DNA of 64,000 nucleotides from Cristatella mucedo (lineage: Eukaryota > Bryozoa > Phylactolaemata > Cristatellidae). The DNA lies in contig WPIO01000004.1 in assembly GCA_009760855.2 (NCBI GenBank), positions 12,724,501 to 12,788,500 on the forward strand, in the 5' to 3' direction. A program made the position numbers and the translations under genes. This document shows positions 47,350 through 59,034 of this stretch, one piece after another (the first letter of the stretch is position 1; each line of letters opens with the position of its first letter). The notes beneath the pieces were generated by a model. That model was not told where the DNA came from and did no database searches. It saw only the letters and a list, made by a program, of their open reading frames with translations.

Positions 47350-50300
47350 CCTTGTGCGCCAAGCTGGGCTCGATGACAGATCGCCTCACTGCTGCTCGAA
47401 GGAGGTCTCACTAGCAGACAAGCTGGCCACCGCACTGTCGGCCGCTGTCGCCGGCAGCCGCCGGGCAGGCTGCACCGCCGACGAGGCCGCCGCGGCAAAC
47501 ACTGCAGCGACCTCAGCCGGCACGAGAGGCCACGACTTGGGATTGAGGGTAGAGGCTGGAGCCACCTCGATAGCTGCCGCCAGCGGAACTGATGCCTGCG
47601 AACGGCTTGAGCAGGTAATTTTGCCTTGCAGCTGCGCGTCGCCGCCGGCACTGGGGCATTTGCTTTCGGCCGTGGTCGAGGCACAGCCACTGAAGCAGCC
47701 ACTCACCACGTGCAAATATCTTTGCAGCTTGAGCTGGAGCGGCTAAGGCAAGATGTGACCGACCTGGAGAACACCCAGCTGTCCATGGAGGTGGAGCGGA
47801 TTCTGGGCCTGCGCAGCAGCAGTGCGGGCAGTACCAGCAAATCATCCCAGTACATCACCAGCGTAGCACGTGTTTCTGTGGAAACGATGCATAGGGACCA
47901 TCTTCTGGAGTTAATGAAAGTGAGCGGCAGGCTCGCTCACTTGCTCTCGTATGCCCTGCGGCACCTCACCATTCGACCGACCTGCTGCGCCCTGCTCGCT
48001 ATGTCCATTCTGGCTGCACCTTGCCCGGAACACGGGACAGAGCTAGCGGACGGATCTCCCTCGGGTCTCTGGTTGGAGGCCGCTCAGCTGGTCCAGCCCC
48101 TCGCTATCAACTCGCGTGTGTGCCTGCATCAGGCAGCGTGCACGCTTATTATGAGCAGCCGGCCTGTGGCTGGAAGCGAGGGCTGGAGTGTGATCGGCCT
48201 CGCACGCACGTACGAGCACGGCACGCACGCACACACACACACACATGTGCACACTGCCGTCGTACCTGACTAAACCTGGCGTGGACTGGCTGGCAGTGAG
48301 ATGGTGTCTCGTTGCTGTAAAAGACTATGCCAGTCACGACCGACTATGCCCCCTGCCCTTGGCAGTCAGTTGCAGGCTGCGGCCCTGGTCCGGCTAGCAT
48401 TATGGCGATGTGTACTGTGATCCTGTCACCTGTAGGGCACTCCGCTCCCAGAGTCTCCTACAGCACTGGCTGCTGCTAAGTTCCTGGCTGCTTCGAGTCG
48501 CCTGTCCCAAGTCTCAAGCCTGCCTTTGCTTCCACAGGCTTTGAACGCCGCCCTCGAGAAGGCCCTTGCCAAGTCTAAAGCCGGGCTAGCCGGGCTGCAA
48601 GAGGCTTTGGATCGCTCACGGTACGTAGTGGTCGCGCTGGCTGGGCTGTTGCGCTTCTATGGCGTGGGGGGTCCCCGGCGCTGCAGGTAAGAGAATGCTT
48701 CAGGCTAGCGAGTTAGAAAAAACTGAGTTGCCCAAAATCTGGCTTTTAGCTTTTAGCAGCTGCTCTTGCTGAGCTGGATCGAGAGCTATGCAGGCTGGAG
48801 CTGCCCACCACCACCCGCCCCCTGGGACAGATTGTCGGAGTGACTGAACTGTGCGTGCGCACCTGCGCTCTGCTCCATTTCGACGCGAAATCCTTGCCTT
48901 GAGCGCTCTGCTTGCCTCCTTGCCAAACCGAGCTCGTCTTTTTAGTGGCTTGCATGCACCGTTTGAAGTCGCTCGCTCAGCGGTTGTCTGTTTCGTGTGC
49001 TCAGACACTCGCCATTTCCTCGCCATTCCTCCAAGGCTCTCAACCATTGCAGCTCTTTTGCTCTAGGACTTGCATCGTTTACTAACAGATAGCAAGAGAA
49101 TGGTGGCGATGAGCGACAGCGAAAGTTTTTTTTTTATAATGAGGTTTGCTAGAATGCCTCCCCCTCCCTCCCCAGAAGGCCCAATGTAACATGTTGCATC
49201 GACATTGGTCCAAAGTAAGTGCTTAATTGTTATTCGCACAAATTCGAGATCTTTCTCGGCTTCTAAATTGTGCTCTCCTTTCTCTGACTGTGTTATTGGC
49301 AGCAAGCGGCGGTCGAGAGATCCTCGTCAGCAGCTCTTCGTGGTGGCTGGGGCGATCAGTCAGCTCGTGCTCTAGCTTGATTGGCCGCGTCGCTCGCGAG
49401 CAGCTAACAGTGGCCGAGCGAGCGAGCGGCTAGGAGCTGCATTGACACGGGTCACACTTTATCGGCCATCGGGCAGACGAGCATCGTCGTCCAATCAGGT
49501 TGGCCCCCACGACACGAAGAGTGCCATTAACGTCAGATGAACTTGGCCTGGTTGGGTCACTCGAAGAAAGTTTGACCTTGTGAATGCATGCAGCTCTCGC
49601 TGCCCACACGGCTGCTGCTGGTCAGCCAACCGCTGGCAGGGAACTGGCTGCTTCGAGACCAGCTGCTGTGCTCGCATTCGTCCTCTTCGTCGTTGGTGGC
49701 TCTACCGGCGCTGAGCTGCGTTTCCAGCTTACTCATTCGTTTACGTTCTACTGCGTAGCGCCGAGTGTGGCACGATGCTGCAAGAGATCTCGAGGCTGAA
49801 GAAGGAGCGAGACCGGGGGTCACCGTCACAACCGTCGCCGGCCACTGCTGCAGCCGCTGCAACCGATGTTGTGCTCGTCGAGGCAAGTTGGCGCTGCGTC
49901 CCGAGTACGCTCCTTCGCCCAGACTCGGTGAAACTGCGACCTGTGGCTGCTGCCGCTGGTGCTGGCTGCCCCAGGGGGCAGCACTCGACGTCGATGTTGT
50001 CCGGGGTAGCCAATCGTAGAAGGGCTGTGCGTAGAAGGGCTGTGCGTAGAAGGGCTGTGCGTAGAAGGGCTGTGCGTAGAAGGGCTGTGCGTAGAAGAGC
50101 TGTGCGTAGAAGAGCTGTGCGTAGAAGGGCTGTGCGTAGAAGGGCTGTGCGTGTCCGGTTTTTCGTTTGGCAAGCTGCCCGACACGCCTGTCTGTGACAG
50201 TCCCATAATGGCAGCTTTCTGTGTGCTCTAACCTCCCACCCCCACTATCTTCGGTTCGTCCTGTACTCTACTTGGGACTGCCAGTAAGATCTTCTGCTAG

Positions 50301-53131
50301 TAAGACCACCTCAGGACCGCAGTACTGCAAGACCCAATCGAAAAGTCACGTGACGTCTCCCCCCCTCCGTTGCTGAGGGCGCTTGCAGAAAGCCACTGTT
50401 CCATGTGCAATTGAAAGCTAGCTCTGTTGCAGCACTTCAACCATGTAAAGCATCTTGTTTTAAATAGGGCCGTTCTGACCTCACCGCAGTGCGAATATAA
50501 ATCGACAACCTTTAAGCCAGTGCAGGTGCTTGCGGGCAGGAGACCGGTCGAGGCAAAAGAGCTGCGCCAGATGGCAGCAGCCGCAGCCTGGTTCCGGTGC
50601 CACGGTGGGACGACGCTTGGCCTCGGTGCAGTTTGTCGGCCTTTAACCCGAATCGACTTCGAGCCGCCCAGTGCTTGAAGAGCATGTGTGAAGTCCTTGC
50701 GTACGTCCAGCTATCCCACTGCTCGTAGCCTCAGGTTCCCGAGCTCGATTTAATTAGTGTGATACTTTTTGAGCTCTAGAATGCCACCCGTCTTCTGATC
50801 CTGAGGTTCCTACTCACGCTTGATATAAGCTTAGTAGCGAACGACTTGCAGGCGTACCGCTACACGGACGGCTGCCACTGCCTGGGACTGGATCTCGAAA
50901 CCTAGTTCCCCCCCCCCCCCGGTGGCCCCTTCTTCGACTCCAGCAGGAAGAGACCAGCTGCTGGACTCTCTGGTCACTGAATAGCTTTTATTGAACAATA
51001 GATGATTGCTGCTCCAAAGCCGACCTTTACCTTCCCACGGGTACGAAGCACTTGGCTATGGCGATAGCTTGGTCACTAATCACGGGATGCAGCCATAATT
51101 ACTTCCTTCCCCCAGTGCTATTGCCGCTCCTCTTGTAAGGCTGTAAGATACGAGGCAGCTGCTTCAGGCGGTCTTAGCAGCAGGCATCGGCGCTCTCAGC
51201 AGCTCCGTAGGCGCGAGAGAATGTGCCTAGAGGTGGTGCGCTGCAGCTGCATGTCTTTTCGTATGGCTGCCAAAACGAAAGGCGTTGTCGCTTCCTTCTC
51301 TTTGTTCCTTCCGCTCGTGCCCGGCTGACTTCGATGTCCAGCTGGCAAAGCCTTTAAAGGGGCACCAGCGATCCAGCAGTGCAATTCGGTCAGCAAAGCA
51401 GCGGCCTCTTTTCTCTTTCAGGAACAGCAGCAGCAGTGCCCTGCTGCTGCAGGCGCACCGAGTCCTCTGACGGCCAAAATGTCTGCGCTGATGCACAAGT
51501 GCGAGAAGCAGAGGCTAAGCATCGAGAAGGTGGGCAGGGCGACCGCCGAGCGGGCACTCTCGGGGCTGCAGTGGTGATGGTGGCTGTGGCAGCGCTTTGC
51601 CCTCGTGGCTGAGCCCCGAGAGATGGGTCCATCGTCGTGCCCTTTGCCCCCCCCCCCCACGTTGCTGCATTGTTGCCTGGAGGCAAAGTGAGAGCTCGGC
51701 CTTGTCACCCTGCAGCTCGTCTCGGTCAACCACCGCTGGGACGAGCAGTACAAGCTGCTGGTGAAGGAGAACGAGCAGCGCATCGGCGACTACGAGCAGC
51801 GCATCGGCGACTATGAGCAGCGCATCGGCGACTATGAGCAGCGCATCGGCGACTACGAGCAGCGCATTGGCGACTACGAGCAGCGCATCGGCGAGCAGGC
51901 GAGGGTCGTAGAAGCTCTAAGCAAGAGGCTGGATGAGGTGAGGACCAACGAAGAGAAGCGGCAAAAGGACATCGACCGCCTGCTGCTGTCCACCAAGAAG
52001 CGACTGGACACGGTCGAGGTAGCCACCGCTGCTGCACCTCTCACATTCGCCCAGTCGCGCAGCGGCGGTTGCTCCTCGCCCTCTGGCGCCTCCACCTGCC
52101 ACCGTCGGGCTGCAAGTGAGCGTGCGTTCGATGGTCGTGATGCTAGCCATTACTTAGCCTTTGCTGCCTCCGCAGTGAATGAAGCGGCCTCTGCCACTTC
52201 ATTTGCCATCCCACATCTGCTCGCTCGCGCCTAAGAAATCGGTTCGCTGGAGATCCTGCAAAAAGTCGCTGCGCCGCATGACCCGGCTTGCAGGCCGAGC
52301 AGGAAGTGCTCAGCGACAACCTGCGGCACGTCGAGAACGAGCGATCGGAGGTGACCGCTGCACTGGTCGTCGCCAGGCAGGAGGCCGACGCTCTGAGGCG
52401 CCAGATCGAGGAGCAGAGCAGAGTCGAGGCCGCCATCGCCCGCTCTCAGGTGAGCGAGCGAGAGGGTGTGCTGCTTCGCCACTGCTGCCTGTGCTCCTGT
52501 CGCCGTCTGCGCAGGAGGCGTCCCCTAGCTTAGTGGGCTGCCTTCGGCAGGGTCGGCGTCGCTTCGGGTGGGCGTCGCTCCAACTGCAGCTGGATGGCCT
52601 GACTGGGCCGCTAAGAGAGGCCTGTGCTCTGGTTTGTGCCCGCCATGGGTGGTCGCGCACCAGTCGCAGCAGCGATTGTGCACGACCTTGTCTTTGCTGC
52701 AGGCCGGGTTATCGAGAGCTCCAGCAGCCTTGATGCGGATTGGCCGAGCGCCGGTGTCCGCTCACGAGGCTGACCTCGTTATCGGCCTTCGGGAGCAGAT
52801 CGTGCTGCTGCAGCAGCAGGTAGCAATGGCGCTGCGCCACTCTCGGGATCTGAGCTCTACTGCTGCCGCTCATCATCTGCTGTCGCGAAGCGCTCGCTGT
52901 GCGCCGTGCTCGTACGTGCTGCTCTTGCCCGGCTGCACACGAGCGTTCTCTCGTTCTTCAGCTGGACGTATTCAGAGACGATTTCAACACCGAACGCAGT
53001 GACCGAGAACGCACACAACATAGAGTGACCGATCTTCAGAACCAGCACGAGAGGCTGAAAAACGACTACACAACACAACAGCGGCAGGTGAGAGACAGGC
53101 AGTCGATCGGGCAAGGGTGGGTTAGGGTAGC

Positions 53132-53162
<31 letters not shown>

Positions 53163-54341
53163 CAGAAAGAGATAGGAAAAAGAGAGGAGACGAGAGATCT
53201 GGTCAGGAGTGTGATAGAATGTTACACGAAGCGATGAGCACTGGACAGAGACCCTACGAGGGATCTCAGGGGTTTCAAGCATGGTTCGTACTGGCATTTC
53301 GAGGCCTTTGCGAGCCAGCAGGCAACTTTGTGCAACCGAAAATGTGCATTCTTTGGGAATCCTGCTTTCACATATGCTCTCCGAGGTGGGTGGACTGCTG
53401 GGTTGCCTGCGCGCTCGTTCTTACGTAGCGCATTGACAGGCAGGCTGGCAAAACCGCTGACCGGTGCGCTTCGAACCGCCGCCCGAGCAGTCATGTCGCG
53501 GGCCGCAGTTGAGCGATCGGCCGTGGTTGAGCGATCGTCCGTGGTTTAGCGATCGGCCTAGGGTTCCTGCTCCTGCCCAGCTATTCCTGTGGGCAGCAAG
53601 CTGCATGCAGAGTCTAGCCCCTCGTTGAGTATCATCGTCTTGCCCCGCCGCGAGCACCCGCCCAGCAGAAAGCCTTGAGTTGTCAGCCGCTCAATCCCGC
53701 TCAATCCCAGGCAAGTGTCACTCGCCACTTGTCTCTTCTAAGCAGCCGACGGCAGTGGGGCCGCCGTCGTCGGCGCATCACTGCTGCTGCTGCTGCCGCC
53801 TTACGCTCGAGCCGCAGCCGCGCTGTCTGCGTTGCAGCTGTCTCGAGCCGACGAGGACCTGGCGCGCTCGCGCGGAGAGGTCGAGCGCCTGCAGGCGCAG
53901 CTGGCCGTGCAAGCCGCCGAGATCCGGGCGCTTCGGCAGACGGCCGTCAAGGCCTGGCGCTGCGTGCGGTGCACCTACAGCAACGCCGCCGGGCGAAGGT
54001 TCTGCGACATATGCGGCTACGAGGGCGGCAGCGGCTGCATGGACGGTCGTCCGCCAGCGATCGACACCAGCCTCTTCTCGGCGACAGCACCCGCGCCCAG
54101 CGCGCCGAACGAGACGACTCGCGATGTGAGTGCGACCCGCCCGAGCGTCCTTTTCGCACGCTTGCTCGCCGGTGGATGCACATGCCCCCAGGCTTGCTCC
54201 ACCGCCGTGCCATAGCAGCATGGCAGCCATCTTCCTTCCACGGCAGTGCTGACTGCTGACAGCAGATGCCGGCCAGCAAACGGCTGTGCTTGCGTGCAGG
54301 TGCGCCCACAAGCACATCCGTTACTGCCCCCTTTTAACTAG
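47350..54341 (+). CDS. TNIP1: TNIP/ABIN-family ubiquitin-binding adaptor with UBAN and NZF zinc finger (11 exons, 5' start not resolved)
   Basis: TNIP (ABIN) proteins are coiled-coil adaptors that bind linear or K63 ubiquitin chains and A20 and restrain NF-kB and cell-death signalling in the cytosol. Supported exons: 47350-47614, 47728-47919, 48538-48620, 49759-49882, 51422-51529, 51716-52018, 52294-52449, 52703-52819, 52962-53087, 53838-54125, 54300-54341 (TAG stop). Phases agree throughout, giving about 599 codons against 636 in human TNIP1. The LVSVNHRWDEQYKLL segment at 51716 matches the AHD1-type LVAVN-HWD motif of TNIPs. The exon at 52962 carries the UBAN core DDFNTERSDRER. The exon at 53838 adds a C-terminal W-x-C-x2-C-x10-C-x2-C zinc finger. 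The intron after 49882 uses a consensus GC donor (GAG|GCAAGT). The first exon listed is Ala-rich, and an initiator ATG was not identified, so one or more upstream exons are probably missing. NEMO or optineurin are alternatives, but the AHD1 motif favours TNIP. Confidence 0.82.
50015..50149 (+). repeat. 15-bp minisatellite, 9 copies
   Basis: Nine consecutive copies of CGTAGAAGGGCTGTG; the sixth and seventh carry one G-to-A change. It lies in the TNIP-like intron between exons 49759-49882 and 51422-51529. It translates openly in several frames (RRAVR repeats) but is not supported as coding. Confidence 0.95.
51773..51895 (+). repeat. In-frame 21-bp tandem repeat (heptad EQRIGDY) inside the TNIP-like coding exon
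   Basis: Five full units and one partial unit of a 21-base repeat encode EQRIGDY each time, with only silent changes (TAC/TAT, ATC/ATT). Seven residues is exactly one coiled-coil heptad, so each unit extends the helix without changing register. The copies are nearly identical at the DNA level, which points to recent expansion. Confidence 0.95.
52962..53087 (+). other. TNIP1: UBAN ubiquitin-binding coiled-coil exon of the TNIP-like gene
   Basis: This 126-base phase-0 exon encodes LDVFRDDFNTERSDRERT and continues as coiled coil. The D-F-x2-E-R-x-D-R-E-R signature is the UBAN core shared by NEMO, optineurin and the ABINs, in which these acidic and arginine residues contact linear diubiquitin. 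The preceding exon ends in LREQIVLLQQQ, which continues the heptad register as in vertebrate TNIPs. Confidence 0.85.
53509..53558 (+). repeat. 18-bp tandem repeat, about 2.8 copies
   Basis: A unit of the form TTGAGCGATCGGCCGTGG repeats almost three times with single-base differences, in the intron before the zinc-finger exon. Confidence 0.8.
53838..54125 (+). other. TNIP1: Exon with C-terminal RanBP2/NZF-type zinc finger
   Basis: The 96-codon exon starts with coiled coil (LSRADEDLARSRGEVERL) and then reads WRCVRCTYSNAAGRRFCDIC. This matches the NZF pattern W-x-C-x2-C-x3-N-x6-C-x2-C exactly. The residues after the second Cys are T-Y, where ubiquitin-binding NZFs have T-F, and the residue between the last Cys pair is hydrophobic (Ile). 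A low-complexity Ser/Pro/Ala tail follows to the GTGAGT donor. Ubiquitin binding is inferred from these residues. Confidence 0.85.
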
Positions 54342-55580
54342 CTGAAGCCACATAGCTGCTGTGCTCAATGCTCTCAGACTGTCTTCCTGCTGAATTCTTT
54401 TGACGACTTTGCTGGTTGGAGAGAGCTTGCCAAAGGAAGAGGCCACGCCAGCCAGTGGCCCCGCGTGGGCTGCTGGCTGGCGCGGCTCCGCGCTGGGCCA
54501 CGAAGCTCTTCTGTTCTTCGATCGCCGATTGCAGTCAGTTGAGTGCCCTCTCGACTCTTAAGGGTCGCGTGGGCACAAGCAGGCCCCCATCCCCTCTGAC
54601 GTGGCCAAACAAGTGCGCGGTGCAGGGTGATGTGCCGGCAGCGTAGAGATATGAGCGCTGGGTCGCAGCTCTGCGGACTCCAGGCTGCACTGCCTGCAGT
54701 GTGTCAACTGCCTTCTGTCGGCCGTCGGACGGTCGTTTACTCGTCTCGGTGCCGATGCACACCTTGCTGCTGCCACCACCGCTGCTGCTGCTGTCGCCGA
54801 GCTTCTTCGTTCGCTGCTGCCGCCGGGTCGGCGGCGCTGGCTTCGGTAGCCCTCGAGAGGGCCCGATGAGTGAGCCCCAGGCCGCACTGCTCGGCCGTGC
54901 AGCTATTTGGGCATGATTCGAACGCTGCATGCGATCGCCATTGCAGATCGACGGCGGTCGCTCATCGAACCTGTCTGCAGACCCGGTCGTCGTTGCTGAT
55001 GCCGGTCAGCGCGCGGCCAGCTCGTCGAATGCTGCCACGAGAAATTGACCCTTCCACCCACCACTGCCATGCCTAGCTAACGTTGCACCCGTTTGCTTTT
55101 GGCATCGCCGTCCACCCGAGCCACTGTGCCAAGTGAAAGCCACTAAAGCAGGACCTGTTCTGGTGCCGAGTCACTTGCACTCAGCATCGCTTTTCTTGTT
55201 AGCTGTCGTGCTCCGCTCGCTTTCGTTCTGTCCTGCACTGACTGCTAAAGAACCCGCGAGTCTCATCTCATTGCCTTCGCTGGCCGTTGCTGCAGATGCA
55301 CCGTTCGAAGGCGAAATCCACGAAGGGCACCACCAGGGCCCAATAATCTCGCTCGTCCAATAATTGATATCATCCGGGCCACGTCGCTGCCGAGTTGCTG
55401 TAGATAAGCTGCCGTTTGTGCCAGCGTGTCGTTGCCTCTGCCGCCGCTGCTGGCCCACTCCCACTTCCTCTCGCTCGCGTCAGGTTATTAACAACTGCCC
55501 AACTGGCTGCTTGGCTTGGCTCTTTGCTTTCCAGCTGTGGCCCGCGCCGCTGCTGCTGCTGCGTCTAAATTTAAAAAAAA
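54342..55580. other. GC-rich region downstream of the TNIP-like stop codon
   Basis: Open frames on both strands reflect high GC content, not evident genes. The 3' UTR of the TNIP-like gene presumably lies here, but I found no exact AATAAA hexamer that I would assign. Confidence 0.35.
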
Positions 55581-55582
55581 AC

Positions 55583-56290
55583 GGAGACCAACAAGCAGCG
55601 AGTTACAGAAGCCAAGACCGGATCGCACAATGACCAATTTGGATGTAGTACCCCTGTCTAAAGAAGCCCGAATTTCGGCAATGTTATGTAGCTGAAAGTA
55701 GGCCGACTTGATTGTGGAGCTGACGTGGTCGTCTAATGAAAGTCACAATGGAACAGGACACCCAGATTTCGTGCAGATTCAACAGGAGATATTCTGGCAG
55801 AGCCAATTGCGAGTGTTAACCTTTTCAGTTTCCGATTCACACTTGGTTTACCCCTAACTAGTAAGTTGGCTTTGTCATTCAATTTAAGAAAATTTGCCGC
55901 CATCCATGTGGGGATGTCACCAATACATGCAGCAAGGGTGTGTAGAGAATTCGACACGCTGGAGGGCTGGGTGGAATAAAAGCAAATGTACAACTGAGCA
56001 CCATCTGCATAGAAAGTGAAAGCCTAGATTGTGCTTGACGGGCACATCGGCGCGATGGAGAGTACAAAGTGTGAAAAGAAGCCTACAGAGCCCTGATGTA
56101 TCCCGTACTTAAGTAGTTCCTCGGATGATAATCGTCTGTTCACACCAGTACCACTGAGATAGGACCTGAATTATTGCCAGTGATGCCCATGCGAGACTTT
56201 GTGATCAATAGCATCAAATACTGCCGAAAGATCATGCAGAGAGACTTTACCCAAGTCTGTATTCTTGAAAAAGTCGTTATATACCTTAAG
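55583..56290 (-). mobile_element. LINE family A RT fragment
   Basis: It matches the RT palm and connection region (cagcgagttacagaagccaa; the catalytic region is damaged; [20 protein letters not shown] is readable). It lacks the 3' tail and directly abuts a family B fragment at about 56291. Confidence 0.85.
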
Positions 56291-57345
56291 CATTGCTGGC
56301 TCTACACCCAGACGAAGAGAAAGTGAGGCATAGCTGAGTCGGCAGGGCAGTCGAGAAAGTTAGTAGCATGAAAATGCAGCATAGGACGGCTGTAAAGAAA
56401 GTGCCACAGTCAGCAGCGATGGAGAGAAGATGTCGTTTCTTATGAGTTGAGGAAGTGAGTTCCACAGTGTAGGACCTGCAGAACAAAAGCTTCTGTCGCC
56501 AACGGTCGTAAAGCAAGGAATGGAGCAGCAGTTTACTGTCCATAAAAGACCTGCAAGCTCGAGGAGGCTGAGACTGGTGCAGTAGTTCAGCTAGATATGG
56601 AGGTGCCAAGTTATAACGGGCCTTGCAGGTCAGTGTAAGAATTCTGCTCTGCATCGGTTGATCGACCGGTAGCCATCGCAGTTCCTTCGGCAAACGATAC
56701 ACGTGGCTGAACGTCTGGAATTGGTTGACTAGCCTTGTTTCTATATTCATTACCAGCTGCAATGGCCTAATTGTTACATTCGGTAGTCCAGCTAAAACAT
56801 GCAATAGTTCAGCCTAGGTAGAACCATAGAGCTAGTTCGATATTTAGCAAGCCACCGTGGTCGAGTCCCTTACTTATTTTTGATAGGGATCGGACATGAT
56901 GGCTAGCTGTGGAGGCAGTCTTCTTAATTAAACTAAGGCAGTGTCGAAGAGGACACCTAAATTCCGAGGACATGGCGATGGTCGAACACCATTACCTATT
57001 AGAAGAGCAAGGCCTCCCAGCCCAGCCACACTCTTGGGGTGCCCTCACAGTACCGGTCCGTTTTTTATCACCATTTGAAGTTTAAGGTATTAGAAGAGTC
57101 AAGTAGTCCTGCCGTACGCTTGGGTTATCTTACGAGTTACAGTTTGGTTTGTATCGTCGTTACTTTAAGAAAAGGCGACCACGATCGAATGTCTGCAAGC
57201 CAAGCATTCAGTCGATCAATAGCTGCAGTAGATTCCAGCGGTTTAAAAGGCAAATACAGCTGAGTTTCGTTACCATTGAAGTGGACCTTGGAGAGAGAAC
57301 CAAAAGAAGTCCGGCTTCTTATGGGCAGGCAGTTAGTCAATATTG
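56291..57345 (-). mobile_element. LINE family B, decayed copy
   Basis: On the minus strand it shows the family B C-terminal part ([37 protein letters not shown]) and, further right, a damaged palm region (FKPLESTAAIDRLNAWLADI). Frameshifts and deletions are frequent. Confidence 0.83.
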
Positions 57346-58019
57346 GTCAAGCATCGGTAAACGATCAACAGTAGATACTACTGCATTTATTTAGTTTTTC
57401 AGTGTAGGATGCAATAGGAATGGAAGTCATGTTTGGATAGACGTCCACAGAGAGCCGGTATCGCTCCAAAATCTCGTCCCGCCTCGTTTATATAACACAG
57501 TAAAGCCGGCCACTTTCATGCAACATGATGCGAAGTATACCGGCGAATCAACATCGATATCAAGACACTTTGCATCGGAGTATTTGGAATGCCGTCTTTG
57601 GACTCCAATTTGCAGACTTCGACATCGAAAAAGATGCGAGATTCGTCTCGCTTACAAATTCCAAGTGAGCTTCGCACCCAGATCGCAGTTCAAGAACATT
57701 TCTCGACAACCCTTCTGGTTTTATCAGGCGCGACAATATTTTGAGTTGAAGAACACAATCACTTGTCATCATATAACTAAGCGCTAGAAAGTAATCGGCT
57801 TATTTTTTTAGTTTGGTCAAATGCCTCGAGCTTGAATCATTGATGAAGCTCATGGTTCATTGGAGCTCTAACAGCCACCAACTTGTGATATTATCAGTGA
57901 TACAATATTTCCTTTAGAGGCACATAGGATACTTTGAAGTTGGCAGCCTTATGCACATATTCTGAAGGAACACGGTGCATTAGTTTTTAGTTTAGATTCC
58001 GACAACTCATACTAGCATT

Positions 58020-58158
58020 CTGTTCGGCCGAGTGGTCAAGGTGCTTGTCTCGACCAACCCAAGGTGAATGTATTCGATGACTTGAGGTCGTGGGCCCGTG
58101 CCACATGTGAATTGCCTGAATTTAGATTTTCTCTTAGGGTGCTATACAAATGAATTAC
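58020..58158 (+). mobile_element. tRNA-derived SINE, type 1
   Basis: It has an A box (GGCCGAGTGGTCAAGGTGC), a B-box region (AGGTCGTGGGCCCGTGCC) and the 3' domain (attttctcttagggtgctat). The central spacer is longer than in other copies. Confidence 0.75.
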
Positions 58159-58314
58159 AGCGTCCCTCATTTATCGCGCTTACATCAGTTCCACACTCTA
58201 CCGCGATAAGTGAATTTCCGAAATGTAGGATTCTTTATTATGTATAAATCAAATACTTTCATGTCACCTAAAGTTGGTGAAGCCCTATGCAAGACACCTC
58301 TAGTGTAATAATAC

Positions 58315-58482
58315 ATAAATCCTAGCTGATTTAACAGCCTCTTTTTGTATAGCGACTGAAGAGCCTTTACGGCTATCACAACCGCTTGCAGTAGCCATAA
58401 AGGGTAGCCCACCGCAGGAATAGAACCCACGACCTCGGGACCGGGGTCGTGCAAGCAACCGCCTTACCTAGTGTGCCAGCAT
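58315..58482 (-). mobile_element. tRNA-derived SINE, type 2
   Basis: It has the same blocks as the copy at 14780: tail cctagctgatttaacagcct, body gaagagcctttacggct, and B-box region caggaatagaacccacgacc. It lies just left of the SAMD8-like gene's 3' end. Confidence 0.8.
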
Positions 58483-58779
58483 CTAGCACTACAATGACTA
58501 AAACTAACTCCTTTCAAGAGATTCACACATTTTCTGGCAGAACCGTAAACAATTCGTACAAACGAAACGCAAGCAGCAGTAATAGTCCATATCCTAACCA
58601 CTGCTGCACTATTATGTCAAGTGGGTCAGGTGGTTGTTTGAACTTTGCCACTATCGGATAACCGGGTTCCTGCCTTCAAGCTCAGGATATCTTTGGCACT
58701 GAACTTGCTAATAAACACTATATAAGGATCTTCATTGCCATCACACTGTTCGCTAAGCACTGCAAGACAAGTGAGCCAG

Positions 58780-58785
58780 TTTATT
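58780..58785 (-). terminator. Candidate poly(A) signal for the SAMD8-like gene
   Basis: AATAAA reads on the minus strand about 250 bases after the TGA stop at 59035. It is the first exact hexamer I see downstream on that strand. A downstream GU-rich element was not examined. Confidence 0.4.
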
Positions 58786-59034
58786 CAGGTCAACAAGCTG
58801 ACAGACTTAACTCCAGCCACGGCCATCGGAAGCAACCAGGAAGCAGAGACAAAGTGCATGTGCACGTTGGCCTGATAGCAGAGTCACAGCAGCAATCGGT
58901 GCCAAAGTATGAGGAAGGGTGCCGAGCTAAAGGCACAAAAAAGCTTCTACAATAAAATAAGGGTATACAACGGCAGACAGCAAAAATCCTTATGTCGATG
59001 GATTTGCTATTTTGAGGACTAGCTTTGTAGCAAA

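Noticed and set aside
49775-50206. Open frames with RRAVR or THSPS repeats on both strands
   Set aside because: The 15-bp minisatellite stays open in several frames by arithmetic. Splice evidence places it in an intron.
53675-54317. Long overlapping frames on both strands around the zinc-finger exon
   Set aside because: High GC keeps several frames open. Only the frame with the NZF pattern has correct splice phases.
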